64,000 nucleotides of DNA, taken from the NCBI RefSeq assembly GCF_005484805.1, contig NZ_CP039433.1, positions 40,494 through 104,493 of the forward strand. The letters are read 5' to 3'. This DNA is from Rhodococcus sp. SGAir0479 (GTDB taxonomy: Bacteria > Actinomycetota > Actinomycetes > Mycobacteriales > Mycobacteriaceae). Positions 1-8,609 of this stretch are shown here, piece by piece. Position 1 is the first letter of the stretch. Each line of letters opens with the position of its first letter. A program made the position numbers and the translations under genes. Under the pieces are notes generated by a model. That model did no database searches and was not told where the DNA came from. It saw only the letters and a program-made list of their open reading frames with translations.

Positions 1-1
1 G

Positions 2-3000
2 CGCGCCGAGGCGATCGCCGACGGAATCGACCCAGAAGACGCCGGCCCCTACACCGGGTCCATCCCCGACGATGTCCTCGAAGAGATGCAGGAGAAGGCG
101 GCCGAGGAACCGAAGCCGCAGAAGAACCAGCATCACCTGCAGGGCGCGATCGCCCGGGATCCCCGTCTGGGCATGGTCCTAGCGATCGAGGACTTCCAGT
201 CCCGGTTCGACGGCACCGACGCCGTGGCCACCAAGTCCGCGATCTTCACCGAGGACACCACTCCGTTCAAGGAGAGGGCGCAGTCGGCTGCCGACATCGA
301 CGAGGCCCTGGCCATCTCGTTCGACGAGCTCGGACACATCTCGCCGGCACGCATGGCCGAGCTGCTCGACCTGTCCGTCGACGAGGTCCTCGACCGGGCG
401 GACGGGCGGATCTACCCGTCCCTGCAGGCCTCCGACCAGTGGGAGCTGGCGACCGTCGCACTCTCCGGCCAGGTGCGCAGCAAGTTGGCGATCGCCCGGA
501 TCCGCGCCACCGACGACCCGCGACGCTACGCCGGACTGGTCACCGCCCTCGAGGGAGTCATCCCACCGGAGGTGGACCCCACCGACATCGGCGTCCGCCC
601 AGGCGCAACGTGGATCCCGGTCGAGGACTACCGACAGTTCCTCATCGAAGAGTTCGGGCTCAACCCCCGCCGCCTGACCGTCGAGCACGACGAGGTGACC
701 GGCAACTGGAAGATCGCCACCGAACAGTCCAGCCGCCACCAGGTCCACACCGGATACGCCGACAAGTACGGCAACTCCCGACTGACCGGCGTGCAGATGA
801 TGGAGCTGATCGCCAACAACAAGCCGGTCCAGGTCAACAAGACCAAGGAGGAGCTCGAGTTCTCCCCGAAGCCGCGGTTCCACGTCAAGATGACCGAGAC
901 CGCTCAGTCGGCAGCGAACGCGCTGCAGGAGCGGTTCGAGAAGTGGCTGTGGTCCGACGGCGACCGATACCTGCGGCTGGCGAAGGCGTTCAACGAGAAG
1001 CACAACAGCTTCGTCAAACCCGCACACAGCGGGGAGCACAAGAGCTTCCCCGGGCTGAATCCGAAGTACAAGCCGTACGACTACCAGGCGGCCGCGGTGC
1101 AGCGGTTCCTCCACGACGAGACGATCCTGCTCGACCACGTCGTCGGCGCCGGCAAGACCGTGACCATCACGACCTCGTGCATGGAGGCCAAGAGGCTCGG
1201 ACAGATCAACCAGCCCTGGATCGTCGTTCCGAACCACCTGCTCGCGCAATGGTCGGCCGAGGCCCGTGACGCCTACCCGAACGCGAAGATCCTCGTCGCG
1301 TCGGAGCTCGACGGCCGCGACGACCGCCAGCGGTTCGTCGGTCAGACCGCCGTCGGCGACTGGGACCTGGTCATCGTGCCGCAGTCCGTGTTCGGCCTCA
1401 TCGGTATGCGCCGGGAGGCACAGATCGAGTACCTCGAAGGTGAGATCACCGAGCTGCGCATCGCACTCGACGCCGCGAACGAGCGGGGCGCGGAGTTCTC
1501 GGTCAAGCAGATCGAGAACGCGTTCAAGGGCGCCACCAGCAAGATCGAGAACCTCGTCGCCGCCAAGTCGACCGACGAAGGACTCACGTTCGAACAGTCC
1601 GGCGCGGACTTCCTGTTCGTCGACGAGGCACACGACTACAAGAACCTCACACGCCCGTCGAACAGCACGGACCTGTCCGTCGCCGACGGCAGCCAACGCG
1701 CAACCGACCTCGAAATGAAGGCCAAATACCTACGCGAGCAGGCTCACCGACGCAACGCCGAACGTGGACTGCCGAACGCGCCGGCCAAGGCCATCGCGTT
1801 CGCCACCGGCACCCCGATCACGAACTCGCTGTCGGAAATCTGGGTGATGATGAAGTACCTGCGCCCAGACCTGCTCACCGAGGCCGGTCTCGGCCGCATC
1901 GACAACTGGGCGGGCACCTTCGCCAAGCCGGTCACCGTCGCGGAAATGAACGCCACCGCCACTCGCCTGCAGATGAAGACCCGCATGGCGGAGTACGCCA
2001 ACGTCCCACAGCTGGTCGCAATGTACGACCAGTTCCGCGACGTCGTCACCTCCGACCAGATCCCGGTGCGACTGCCCGAGATGGAAGGCGGCGCACCGAC
2101 GATCGTCGAGTTCGACATGGGACAGGACGCGATCGACGCTGTCGCGGACCTCGACGTGCGGTTGTCGAACATCAACGGCGACCCGATGGACCTCGACAAC
2201 AGCCTCAAGGTCAGCACCGACGGCCGCAACCTCACCATGCACCCACGCCTGGCGAACTTGCCGGCGCCCGCCCCGGAGAACAGCCGGGTCGAGCACGCCG
2301 CCGATCTGATCTGGCAGTGCCATGCCGACAACGCAGACCTGCAGATCCCCGCCGACAAGTACGGTCCCGAGATGACGGGTGTCTTCCAGTTGGTGTTCTG
2401 TGACCGCGGAACACCGAAGGCCGGCAGTGGCCCACGCGCCCGCAACGTCTACACCGAGCTGCGTGACGCGCTCGTCGAGCGTGGCATGAAGCCCGAAGAG
2501 ATCGCCTTCATGCATGACTACGACAACCCGAAGGCGAAGGCGAAACTGGTCGAGGCGTGCGCCGACGGCCGCATCCGCGTGCTCATCACGTCGACGAAGA
2601 AGGGCGGCACCGGACTCAACGTCCAGCGCGCCCTCAAGCAGATGGTCAACCTCGACCCCGCGTGGACGGCCGCGGACATGGAGCAGCGGATCGGCCGCAT
2701 CATCCGGCAGGGCAACGTCAACGAGTCGGTCAGCGTCGTGAACATGGTTGCCCGCCGTTCCTACGACGCGATGATGTACCAGTACGTCGCTCGCAAGGCG
2801 AGTTTCGTGGGCATGATCCGCAAGGCCGACCTGCCGCCGTCGATGGAAGACATCGGCGGAGACCTGGCGGCGTCGTGGGCGCAGTCCAAGGCCGCCGCCA
2901 CCGGTGACCCGGTGTTCGTCCAACAGGTCGAGGCCGATCAGAGGGTGGCGAACCTCGAAGCCCGCCGCGACGCCGTCCTCAACGCGAACGCCGCACGCAA

Positions 3001-4327
3001 CGCGGCGATCCGGGGCCTGCAGGCGAACATCACCGCCACCGAGAAGCAGATCCCCGAGCTGCGCGGGACCACCGACAAGCTCAACGAGTGGGCGCAGATC
3101 GAGGACCGTGCAGCGAAGATGTGGAACTTCCCGACCGGACCGGTCGCCGACGGCGACACCGCCGATCTCGGTGACGCACTCCGTCACGCCCTCATCAACA
3201 CCACCGGCGAGGTCACCAAATCCAAGGACGAGGTGCCGTTCGTCGTGCTCAACGGCGTCCCCGTCAAGCTCGCCTACGTCCAGGTCCTCGGCGAGTTCTA
3301 CATCTCGGTCGGTGGCATGGAGAAGTGGTACGACCGCGATCAGATGAACAACGTCCTCGAACGTGCCAGCACCGCACAGGGAATGCTGGGCACCATTCGG
3401 CGCCTCGCCGCGGCCGCCACCGAGCGCATTCCAGCGATGGAAGCACAGCTCGAACGGGACCGCGAGAAGCTCGCTGCAGCGCAGGCAGAACCGGAGCTCG
3501 AGTTCACCCAGACCGCTGAACTCGACAATGCCCGGCTCGAAGCCGACGAGCTCCGCCTGGAAGTCAACGCGCGCGAGAACTCCCCCGAGGCGCTGCGTCG
3601 GGCAGAGACAGAGCGCGAGCGGCGGGCCGCGGACGGGCAGTACGAGCGGTGGACTCTCGACCTCAACCCGACCGAGGCTTGGGCCGAACAGAACGGAATG
3701 AGCAGGGAGGAACTGATCGCATCCGTGCCGGCGAAGATGGCGGCCGCGCGCCAGACGTGGGCCGATCAGGCCGAGGCACGCGAGGCCAATCGGAAGTCGC
3801 AGCCCTGGGTCGCGACCGACGCCACCGAGGCTGTGTGGCAGTACGGTTTCGACGCCGAGTCTAAGATGCCCGGCGCACGAATCAGCTGGAACGACCGACA
3901 GTGGAACTGGGAAGCGTGGGACGGCCAAGGCTCGGTGGACACCGACACCGCCAACACCCGCGGCGAGGCGTTCGGCCGGGCCGCCCGAGCTGCCGGCGAG
4001 TTCGCACAGGCGAACGACATCCCGGAATCGGCACTGCGCGAAGCAAGCATCGAACGGCGCCAGCGCCTTGAGGGCGAGGACGCCGTCGTGGAACCGACCG
4101 AGCCCGTGGCAGCGGCGGACAGTGCCGTAGTCGAACCGACAGAGCCGATCACCGAGACGTCGATCGACGGCAGCATCGCCCGCGGACTCGGCGCCGGCAC
4201 GAACCTGCGGCCGCTGCGCGACCTGAGTGCCGCCGAGCCGCCGAACGACGTCGGGGCGGCGGCCGAGGAGAGCCGGCCAACCGAGAGAGAACTCGACCTC
4301 GGCGAGGACGACGGCCGCGCGGTCTGA
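2..4327 (+). CDS. SNF2/DEAH-type helicase, C-terminal part (5' end outside window)
   Basis: The frame is open from base 2, so the N-terminus lies outside the window. What remains is a superfamily 2 helicase: Walker A GAGKT near base 1150, a DEAH box in VDEAHDYKNL near 1618, motif III TGTPITNS near 1806, and C-terminal motifs GGTGLN near 2606 and QRIGRIIRQG near 2686. Two charged, helix-prone stretches (about 2930-3090 and 3400-3640) follow, then an acidic tail. Giant plasmid and phage proteins of this type often carry an N6-adenine methyltransferase upstream and act in DNA protection or transfer; whether this one does cannot be seen. It is followed by a hairpin and then the VbhA/Fic pair. The ATPase fold is secure; the biological role is unknown. 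Confidence 0.85.
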   Translation, partial: RAEAIADGIDPEDAGPYTGSIPDDVLEEMQEKAAEEPKPQKNQHHLQGAIARDPRLGMVLAIEDFQSRFDGTDAVATKSAIFTEDTTPFKERAQSAADIDEALAISFDELGHISPARMAELLDLSVDEVLDRADGRIYPSLQASDQWELATVALSGQVRSKLAIARIRATDDPRRYAGLVTALEGVIPPEVDPTDIGVRPGATWIPVEDYRQFLIEEFGLNPRRLTVEHDEVTGNWKIATEQSSRHQVHTGYADKYGNSRLTGVQMMELIANNKPVQVNKTKEELEFSPKPRFHVKMTETAQSAANALQERFEKWLWSDGDRYLRLAKAFNEKHNSFVKPAHSGEHKSFPGLNPKYKPYDYQAAAVQRFLHDETILLDHVVGAGKTVTITTSCMEAKRLGQINQPWIVVPNHLLAQWSAEARDAYPNAKILVASELDGRDDRQRFVGQTAVGDWDLVIVPQSVFGLIGMRREAQIEYLEGEITELRIALDAANERGAEFSVKQIENAFKGATSKIENLVAAKSTDEGLTFEQSGADFLFVDEAHDYKNLTRPSNSTDLSVADGSQRATDLEMKAKYLREQAHRRNAERGLPNAPAKAIAFATGTPITNSLSEIWVMMKYLRPDLLTEAGLGRIDNWAGTFAKPVTVAEMNATATRLQMKTRMAEYANVPQLVAMYDQFRDVVTSDQIPVRLPEMEGGAPTIVEFDMGQDAIDAVADLDVRLSNINGDPMDLDNSLKVSTDGRNLTMHPRLANLPAPAPENSRVEHAADLIWQCHADNADLQIPADKYGPEMTGVFQLVFCDRGTPKAGSGPRARNVYTELRDALVERGMKPEEIAFMHDYDNPKAKAKLVEACADGRIRVLITSTKKGGTGLNVQRALKQMVNLDPAWTAADMEQRIGRIIRQGNVNESVSVVNMVARRSYDAMMYQYVARKASFVGMIRKADLPPSMEDIGGDLAASWAQSKAAATGDPVFVQQVEADQRVANLEARRDAVLNANAARNAAIRGLQANITATEKQIPELRGTTDKLNEWAQIEDRAAKMWNFPTGPVADGDTADLGDALRHALINTTGEVTKSKDEVPFVVLNGVPVKLAYVQVLGEFYISVGGMEKWYDRDQMNNVLERASTAQGMLGTIRRLAAAATERIPAMEAQLERDREKLAAAQAEPELEFTQTAELDNARLEADELRLEVNARENSPEALRRAETERERRAADGQYERWTLDLNPTEAWAEQNGMSREELIASVPAKMAAARQTWADQAEAREANRKSQPWVATDATEAVWQYGFDAESKMPGARISWNDRQWNWEAWDGQGSVDTDTANTRGEAFGRAARAAGEFAQANDIPESALREASIERRQRLEGEDAVVEPTEPVAAADSAVVEPTEPITETSIDGSIARGLGAGTNLRPLRDLSAAEPPNDVGAAAEESRPTERELDLGEDDGRAV

Positions 4328-4334
4328 CGCGCCA

Positions 4335-4384
4335 TAAGATCGGATCAACGGGTGGAGCGAGGCACATTCGGTCTCGCTCCACCC
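4335..4384 (+). terminator. Strong hairpin with a -10-like box, before the VbhA/Fic pair
   Basis: Arms of 12 bp pair perfectly: GGGTGGAGCGAG (4350-4361) with CTCGCTCCACCC (4373-4384), loop 11 nt. There is no T-tract. A TAAGAT box lies at 4335-4340, just upstream, so the hairpin may terminate the helicase transcript, sit in the leader of the toxin-antitoxin mRNA, or both. Confidence 0.6.
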
Positions 4385-4405
4385 CGCACGCACTGAGGGG
4401 GAACT

Positions 4406-4594
4406 ATGAGCACCGAGAGAATCAGCGAAGCCGAAGCACAAGAGGCGTACGAGCGCCTGGCCCCGATCGTGGAGATGGGCGGAGCAACCGTCGACCCGCG
4501 CGACGAGGAACTCACCGTGCAACTGCTGCAGGGCACCATCACCTTCGAGGAGATGACGGCCACCGTCCTGCGCGAGGCGGGCATCGACAAGTGA
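4406..4594 (+). CDS. VbhA-like antitoxin of a Fic toxin
   Basis: A 62-residue acidic protein with the layout of VbhA/FicA antitoxins: an N-terminal helix (AQEAYERLAPIVEMGG) followed by LQGTITFEEMTATVLRE, which matches the conserved second half of the family. VbhA-type antitoxins block Fic by placing a glutamate of an (S/T)xxxE(G/N) motif into the ATP site; here the equivalent segment reads APIVEMG, so the Ser/Thr is Ala and the residue after Glu is Met. The start has the Shine-Dalgarno GAGGGGG. Its stop overlaps the GTG of the Fic gene (GTGA), implying coupled translation. The family call rests on length, position and motif. Confidence 0.75.
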   Translation: MSTERISEAEAQEAYERLAPIVEMGGATVDPRDEELTVQLLQGTITFEEMTATVLREAGIDK

Positions 4595-5586
4595 GCAAGC
4601 CCCGGGGCTTCTCGCAAGAGTGGGTCGACTACTTCATCCCCGAGACCGTCTCGTACGACCCGCAGACTGGGTGGCCGAATCTCGACGACGCCGTCATGCG
4701 CAACCTCATCGCGGTCGATCTGGGTTTCGAGCATGGTCTGCCCGACCAGACCATCGTCGACCGCCTCGAGGTTGCGTCCTCGATCAAGCGGCTGCACGAG
4801 CTCGAACGAGACCCCATCCCGGGGAACTACGACCTCGCTCACATGCAGCGGATCCACCATCACCTGTTCCAGGACGTCTACCCCTGGGCCGGCGAGATCC
4901 GTACAGCGCCGCGGGACTGGCCGATGACGAAGCTGGGCCCGAACGTCAAGGCCCACCTTGCCGGTGAGCCGAACCCGCCCGAGGTCCCTCACTCCTATTT
5001 CGCCGCGAAGGAGATCGTTCCAATCGCCGGGCGAGAACTCGACCGCATCGCCGCGAAAGACAATCTGCGGGGCCTGGACCGAGACCAGTTCGTTGACGAG
5101 CTGACGACGGTGTGGGCGCGGGTGAACTACGTCCACCCGTTCCGGGAGGGAAACACCCGAACGCAGTTCGCGTTCTTCCGGCAGCTCGCGGCCGAGGCCG
5201 GCTACGAACTCGACACCGAGCGATTCCGCGACGCCGTCAGCGCACCGGGCGCTGACAACGCCGTCGCCGGTGACCTACGCACGAAGTTCATCTGGGGCCG
5301 GTTCCAGTTCCAGCAGACCGGCGAAACGACGCTCCTACGGGAAGCGCTCGACGAAGGAATACGGCCGACACCCGAGGCCGATGCAGGAGACGATCTGCCC
5401 GTCGGCCCGATCATCGAACGAGGCTACGACGTGAGCGCTCTGAGTGCCGCAGCAGCAGGGCATCCGCGGTCGACCGGGGCGATGCTCGCCGGGTACAACG
5501 AGGCACCGCATGTCGCCGGGCATCCGGCTCCGGCGGACGTCGAACTAGCGCACGGCCACACTGCCGATAGCGGGTACGAGCGGTAA
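4591..5586 (+). CDS. Fic-family toxin (probable AMP transferase)
   Basis: 331 residues from a GTG start that overlaps the antitoxin stop. The Fic core carries HPFREGNTRTQ (about residue 191), the variant of HxFx(D/E)GN(G/K)R common in mobile Fic toxins; His is the catalytic base and the E/G/N residues bind the nucleotide. Fic enzymes usually transfer AMP to a hydroxyl group of a target protein. The tail, about residues 278-331, is not part of the Fic fold and holds AAAAGHPRSTGAML, which closely matches the tail of the relaxase-partner protein ending at 13968. In Bartonella VbhT a C-terminal domain directs the Fic toxin through a type IV secretion system; an analogous role here is inference. 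Confidence 0.85.
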   Translation: MSKPRGFSQEWVDYFIPETVSYDPQTGWPNLDDAVMRNLIAVDLGFEHGLPDQTIVDRLEVASSIKRLHELERDPIPGNYDLAHMQRIHHHLFQDVYPWAGEIRTAPRDWPMTKLGPNVKAHLAGEPNPPEVPHSYFAAKEIVPIAGRELDRIAAKDNLRGLDRDQFVDELTTVWARVNYVHPFREGNTRTQFAFFRQLAAEAGYELDTERFRDAVSAPGADNAVAGDLRTKFIWGRFQFQQTGETTLLREALDEGIRPTPEADAGDDLPVGPIIERGYDVSALSAAAAGHPRSTGAMLAGYNEAPHVAGHPAPADVELAHGHTADSGYER

Positions 5587-5595
5587 GGACTCATC

Positions 5596-5871
5596 GGGGT
5601 GCGTTGCACAGTTGTACGCCTGCGGCGCACCCCGAAACGAGCTCCGCTGCGCTCCGCCCCTGGAAAAGACTTCTTCCTTTTTCCCTTCTGGCCTTCCGAT
5701 TTTGACCGGCGGTGACCTCCGCGCAACCCCTTGGCGCTACGCGGCCTGACGGCTCCGAAAAATCTCTCCCCCGCTGCGCTCCTCCAAGATTTTCCGGCCC
5801 CAGAGGTTGCACTCCGGCCCCCTCATACCGGTCCAAATACTCCATGCCAGAAGGGCAAAAGAACGGGCGGG
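5596..5871 (+). repeat. 276-bp direct repeat, copy A; candidate structured RNA
   Basis: This stretch recurs at 54234-54509 in the same orientation with five mismatches. It contains nested complementary segments: GGGGTGCG (5596-5603) with CGCACCCC (5626-5633); GCAACCCCT (5723-5731) with 5802-5810; and CGAAAAATCT (5756-5765) with 5787-5796. The last two pairs each carry one mismatch here and are perfect in copy B. Between 5650 and 5700 it is pyrimidine-rich. There is no convincing ORF. It lies directly upstream of the DUF4192 gene, so it could be a long leader, an independent small RNA, or a recombination target. Confidence 0.75.
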
Positions 5872-5905
5872 CCGCCGAGGTCCGTCCCAGACCGGAGGGG
5901 GCGCC

Positions 5906-6895
5906 ATGACCACCAACCCGATTCGCATCAGCACTGCAACCGAGATCGTCACCGCAGTCCCCGCGCTGCTCGGCTTCATCCCGCAGCGGTCCGTCGTCGC
6001 GATCCTGCTCGACGGCGCGAAGGTTGTCTGCGCCATCCGAGTCGACGCGGGCATGGACCACCTCGCCACGCAGCTGCTCCCTGTCGCGGAGAAGCAGGCG
6101 GTCGACTCCATGATCCTGGTTTCGGTCGCCGACGCGCAGCACACCGATCAGTCGCTGGCGACCCTCGAGGCGATCCGTGCGACCCTGGCAACCGCCGGAG
6201 TCGAGACGCGCCGAGCGCTCCACACGGCCGCAACCGAGCAGGGCGCCGAGTGGACGGACATCGAGACCGGCGAGAGCGGTGTAGTCGACAACCCGAGCAC
6301 GACGGCAGCGAACCTCAATCGCCTCATCGAGGGCCGGAGCTTCGTCGCGAGCCGCGAGGCGATCGAGGACATCTACGCGCCCACCGAGGTTGATCCGACC
6401 GCAGAAATCAACCGCGCACGTGCGATCGCTCGCATCCAGGGACGTGACTCCTTCGCCCGCACCACCATCACCGAGCTGGCCGCGCTGGTGACGGATCGGC
6501 AGACACCGAGCGCCGAGCTGGCGGCCCGAGTGGGAGTGATGATGGCGGACGACGTCGAGGCGCGCGACATCGTTCTGGGGCTCGCTATCAACGCCCCCAT
6601 CGAGGCGCACGACGCGGTCGCGGCGATCGCTCGCCACCTGACAGGCATCGAGCGCGCCGAGGCGCTCACCGTCGCCGGATACTTCGCTTACGTGGCGGGA
6701 CGCGGACCCGACGCGGGCATCGCATTCGCCGCAGCCGAGAACGCCGCTGCGGCGGCCGGAGACGTTCCGCCGCGCCTGCTCGATCTGCTCAACCGAGCGC
6801 TCAGCAGCGGCATGACCCCGGCCCAGATGCGGACCCTGGGAGACGCAGGGATCGAGGCCGGTCGCAAGCGCAGAGTGTCGCTCACCGCGAGCTAG
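5906..6895 (+). CDS. DUF4192 family protein
   Basis: 329 residues. The N-terminus (TEIVTAVPALLGFIPQRSVVAILLDG) is the hallmark of DUF4192, a mycobacterial/actinobacterial family of unknown function. The body is alanine-rich and helical. I chose ATG 5906 because a GGAGGGGG Shine-Dalgarno lies just upstream and the family begins here; the frame is open further upstream but that part is the repeat element. A strong hairpin follows at 6908-6943. Its neighbour upstream is copy A of the 276-bp element, so the gene may be controlled by that element. Confidence 0.85.
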   Translation: MTTNPIRISTATEIVTAVPALLGFIPQRSVVAILLDGAKVVCAIRVDAGMDHLATQLLPVAEKQAVDSMILVSVADAQHTDQSLATLEAIRATLATAGVETRRALHTAATEQGAEWTDIETGESGVVDNPSTTAANLNRLIEGRSFVASREAIEDIYAPTEVDPTAEINRARAIARIQGRDSFARTTITELAALVTDRQTPSAELAARVGVMMADDVEARDIVLGLAINAPIEAHDAVAAIARHLTGIERAEALTVAGYFAYVAGRGPDAGIAFAAAENAAAAAGDVPPRLLDLLNRALSSGMTPAQMRTLGDAGIEAGRKRRVSLTAS

Positions 6896-6907
6896 CCGCG
6901 AGTGACA

Positions 6908-6943
6908 GTAGGCCCCGGAGGTGGTTGCACCTCCGGGGCCTAC
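6908..6943 (+). terminator. Perfect 16-bp hairpin after the DUF4192 gene
   Basis: GTAGGCCCCGGAGGTG (6908-6923) pairs with CACCTCCGGGGCCTAC (6928-6943) around a GTTG loop. There is no U-tract, as is usual in high-GC actinobacteria. Confidence 0.8.
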
Positions 6944-6972
6944 GCCGTTCGGTCGGTGCGTCACCGCAATCA

Positions 6973-7003
6973 GTTGTGTTCGGGCATCGAGCCCGAACAC
7001 AAC
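6973..7003 (-). terminator. Perfect 13-bp hairpin, probably ending the minus-strand cluster
   Basis: GTTGTGTTCGGGC (6973-6985) pairs with GCCCGAACACAAC (6991-7003) around ATCGA. It lies 40 bp past the stop of the minus-strand gene at 7043-7210 and 30 bp past the other hairpin, so the two transcription units converge on back-to-back terminators. Confidence 0.75.
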
Positions 7004-7042
7004 TTCGCGGCTGGGCACGCAGCTCACCCAACGGGCGGCTCG

Positions 7043-7210
7043 CTACAGCAGGTCTTCCGCGCCGTCGGCGGGAAACGAGACGTCGACGCGAGGACCAGAG
7101 TCGTCCAGCGGCTCGCCGGCAACGACGCGACCGAGGTCGTCATCCGACACACGAACCGCGTCCTTCGTCAACTGATACAAGGCCGCCTCCGCGGCCGACC
7201 GCTCACTCAT
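7043..7210 (-). CDS. Small acidic protein, unknown function
   Basis: 55 residues starting MSERSAAEAALYQLTKDAVR; not recognised. ATG 7210 is chosen because GGAGGAAGGG lies 8 nt upstream on the minus strand; the longer open frame has no such site. It lies downstream of the HNH gene in the same direction with a 16-nt gap, so it probably shares its transcript. The sequence is rich in Asp/Glu and Ala with no membrane segment or metal motif. Confidence 0.6.
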   Translation of the reverse strand: MSERSAAEAALYQLTKDAVRVSDDDLGRVVAGEPLDDSGPRVDVSFPADGAEDLL

Positions 7211-7226
7211 GTCGTCCCTTCCTCCC

Positions 7227-7775
7227 TCAGAACAGGATGCCTTGGTCTGGACCGGGATCAGTCTTCGCCCGGAGTAGTGCAACTTCGTCATAGCCGTCTC
7301 GGAGCGCATCGCGGATATCGAGCGACCGCTGATAGCGCGAGCGCCCCTGGCCGTCGAGAAAGGTGTGGCCTGACAGTCGGCCGAGCGCGATTGCGTATCT
7401 CACGTTCTCGCTGTGCGTCGACTTCACCAAGTGCGCGTGTCCCACCCGCACGCACAGCGGCTCGTTGCACTTGTGCTCGCACACGACACCATCACCGAGC
7501 GGCCCGTGCACCAGTTCGACCGAGAAGCGATGCGCCAGCATCGTGCGCTGACGATTGTCTCGTTGGAAGTTGAACCGTCCGTACCCATCGGGCGCACTGA
7601 TCGCTCCGACCCAGTACCAACACGTCGGCGACTTCACGACCTTCGACCAGAACGACGCGACGTTCTCAGCCGAGGGTTGAAGGGTGTTGTCGACCACCCG
7701 GACGCGCGACGGACGCGTCGACGCCGACGCCGGCGCATCGAAGTCGAAGCCGAAGAGCGGCTCGTCGTCGACCAC
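7227..7775 (-). CDS. HNH-family endonuclease-like protein
   Basis: 182 residues. The central part reads CWYWVGAISAPDGYGRF, then AHRFSVELVHGPLGDGVVCEHKCNEPLCV, the arrangement of phage/plasmid HNH proteins, where the usual region is (L/D)H-C-x-N-P-x-C-V. Here the catalytic first-His position is the H in CEHKC, and paired cysteines probably bind a structural zinc. HNH proteins of this class nick or cut DNA, often as homing or phage-packaging enzymes. The N-terminal 25 residues and the C-terminal 50 residues are not recognised. The cluster 7043-8365 is on the minus strand, opposite to its neighbours on both sides. Confidence 0.7.
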   Translation of the reverse strand: MVDDEPLFGFDFDAPASASTRPSRVRVVDNTLQPSAENVASFWSKVVKSPTCWYWVGAISAPDGYGRFNFQRDNRQRTMLAHRFSVELVHGPLGDGVVCEHKCNEPLCVRVGHAHLVKSTHSENVRYAIALGRLSGHTFLDGQGRSRYQRSLDIRDALRDGYDEVALLRAKTDPGPDQGILF

Positions 7776-7789
7776 CGCTCACAGATCCG

Positions 7790-8365
7790 TCACGACGCGA
7801 CGGTCACTGGCTCAGACGCAGCACCACCGGACTCACTCGCTGCCGCCGCGGTCGATGACGGAACCTCAACGAGGCCGGCTGCAGCGAGGTCCTGCTTCGC
7901 CTGCTCGACAGTCTTCTTCGCCTCCCGCACGCTCACGCCGAGGACCGACGCCAACTCGGCCACTGATGCGTCCTTGGCGAACACCGCGATCGCACGGGCG
8001 TAGTCGAGCAGCAACGCGTCTTCTTGCGCCTGCTCCTCCGCAGTGAGGCTGCTGTCTGTCGATTCCGCTTCCTTCTTCGCGGCCTCGATCTTCGCCTCGT
8101 ACTCCTGACGCAGCTTCTCAATCTTCTTGTCCCGCGCCTTCACCAACTGCTCGATCTTCCGCTCGGCAGCGGTCGAGCGTGACTCGACAACGGCATCCAG
8201 CTTCGCGAGTTGCGCGGCAACCTCATTGATCGGGCCAGCCAGCTTCTCGAGCTCGGACTGACGCGCCAGCAGACGCTCCCGCTCGCGGCGCAGGTTCTCG
8301 CGAACGTTCGGGGCAGAGTGCGGTCGGAGGGAGCGGCGTGCCGCCGCATTCGAAGACGTGGCCAT
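7790..8365 (-). CDS. Coiled-coil protein with a C-terminal HTH-like segment
   Basis: 191 residues from ATG 8365. Residues about 20-110 are strongly charged and heptad-like (RRERERLLARQSELEKL, then ERKIEQLVKARDKKIEKL), predicting a long coiled coil. Residues near 140-165 (VAELASVLGVSVREAKKTV) look like a helix-turn-helix. The family is not recognised. The start is chosen because a TACACT box lies 7 nt upstream at 8378-8373, which fits leaderless transcription; the longer open frame lacks any start signal. The gene faces away from the relaxase, and the candidate oriT lies between them, so a DNA-binding accessory role in transfer is possible but unproven. Confidence 0.55.
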   Translation of the reverse strand: MATSSNAAARRSLRPHSAPNVRENLRRERERLLARQSELEKLAGPINEVAAQLAKLDAVVESRSTAAERKIEQLVKARDKKIEKLRQEYEAKIEAAKKEAESTDSSLTAEEQAQEDALLLDYARAIAVFAKDASVAELASVLGVSVREAKKTVEQAKQDLAAAGLVEVPSSTAAAASESGGAASEPVTVAS

Positions 8366-8372
8366 AGGCCGC

Positions 8373-8378
8373 AGTGTA
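8373..8378 (-). promoter_or_regulatory. -10 box of a probable leaderless promoter
   Basis: On the minus strand TACACT is followed by GCGGCCT and then ATG, placing the transcription start at or next to the start codon. The same arrangement (TACACT, GCGCGGT, ATG) precedes the gene at 61745. No clear -35 is visible. Confidence 0.5.
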
Positions 8379-8501
8379 TCGGCTCGCGCCGCTCGCGGGG
8401 GGTTCCGCACTTGGGAGCCGTGTCGCCTTGGCATGTCACAGCTTTGGTCACCTTCTCGACAAAACCTCCCGTCAGATGCCTAACACACGCAGGCGCGCTG
8501 C

Positions 8502-8557
8502 TCTGACAGAACCGTCGAGGTTCTGTCAGACCCTGGTCTGACCTGCGGCCAGACCAG
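8502..8557. other. Candidate origin of transfer (paired inverted repeats before the relaxase)
   Basis: Two adjacent inverted repeats occupy the gap before the relaxase gene: TCTGACAGAACC (8502-8513) with GGTTCTGTCAGA (8519-8530), perfect over 12 bp with a 5-nt spacer, and CTGGTCTG (8533-8540) with CAGACCAG (8550-8557), perfect over 8 bp. An AC-rich stretch (8557-8570) follows. MobF relaxases nick next to such hairpins at an oriT beside their own gene, which is why I propose it. The nick site itself is not identified. An operator for the relaxase promoter is the alternative. Confidence 0.6.
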
Positions 8558-8609
8558 AAAACAACACACACCTCATGCACTAAAGTTGCGACCTGGCATA
8601 ATCGGCCCC

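Noticed and set aside
179..1696. Long open frame opposite to the giant helicase gene
   Set aside because: A shadow of the real gene caused by high GC; the plus strand carries the helicase motifs.
1730..4522. Very long minus-strand frame opposite the helicase and antitoxin
   Set aside because: Antisense shadow; the other strand has motifs and overlaps.
8140..8580. Minus-strand frame covering the candidate oriT
   Set aside because: No Shine-Dalgarno, low-complexity Arg/Cys composition, overlaps the coiled-coil gene and the inverted repeats.
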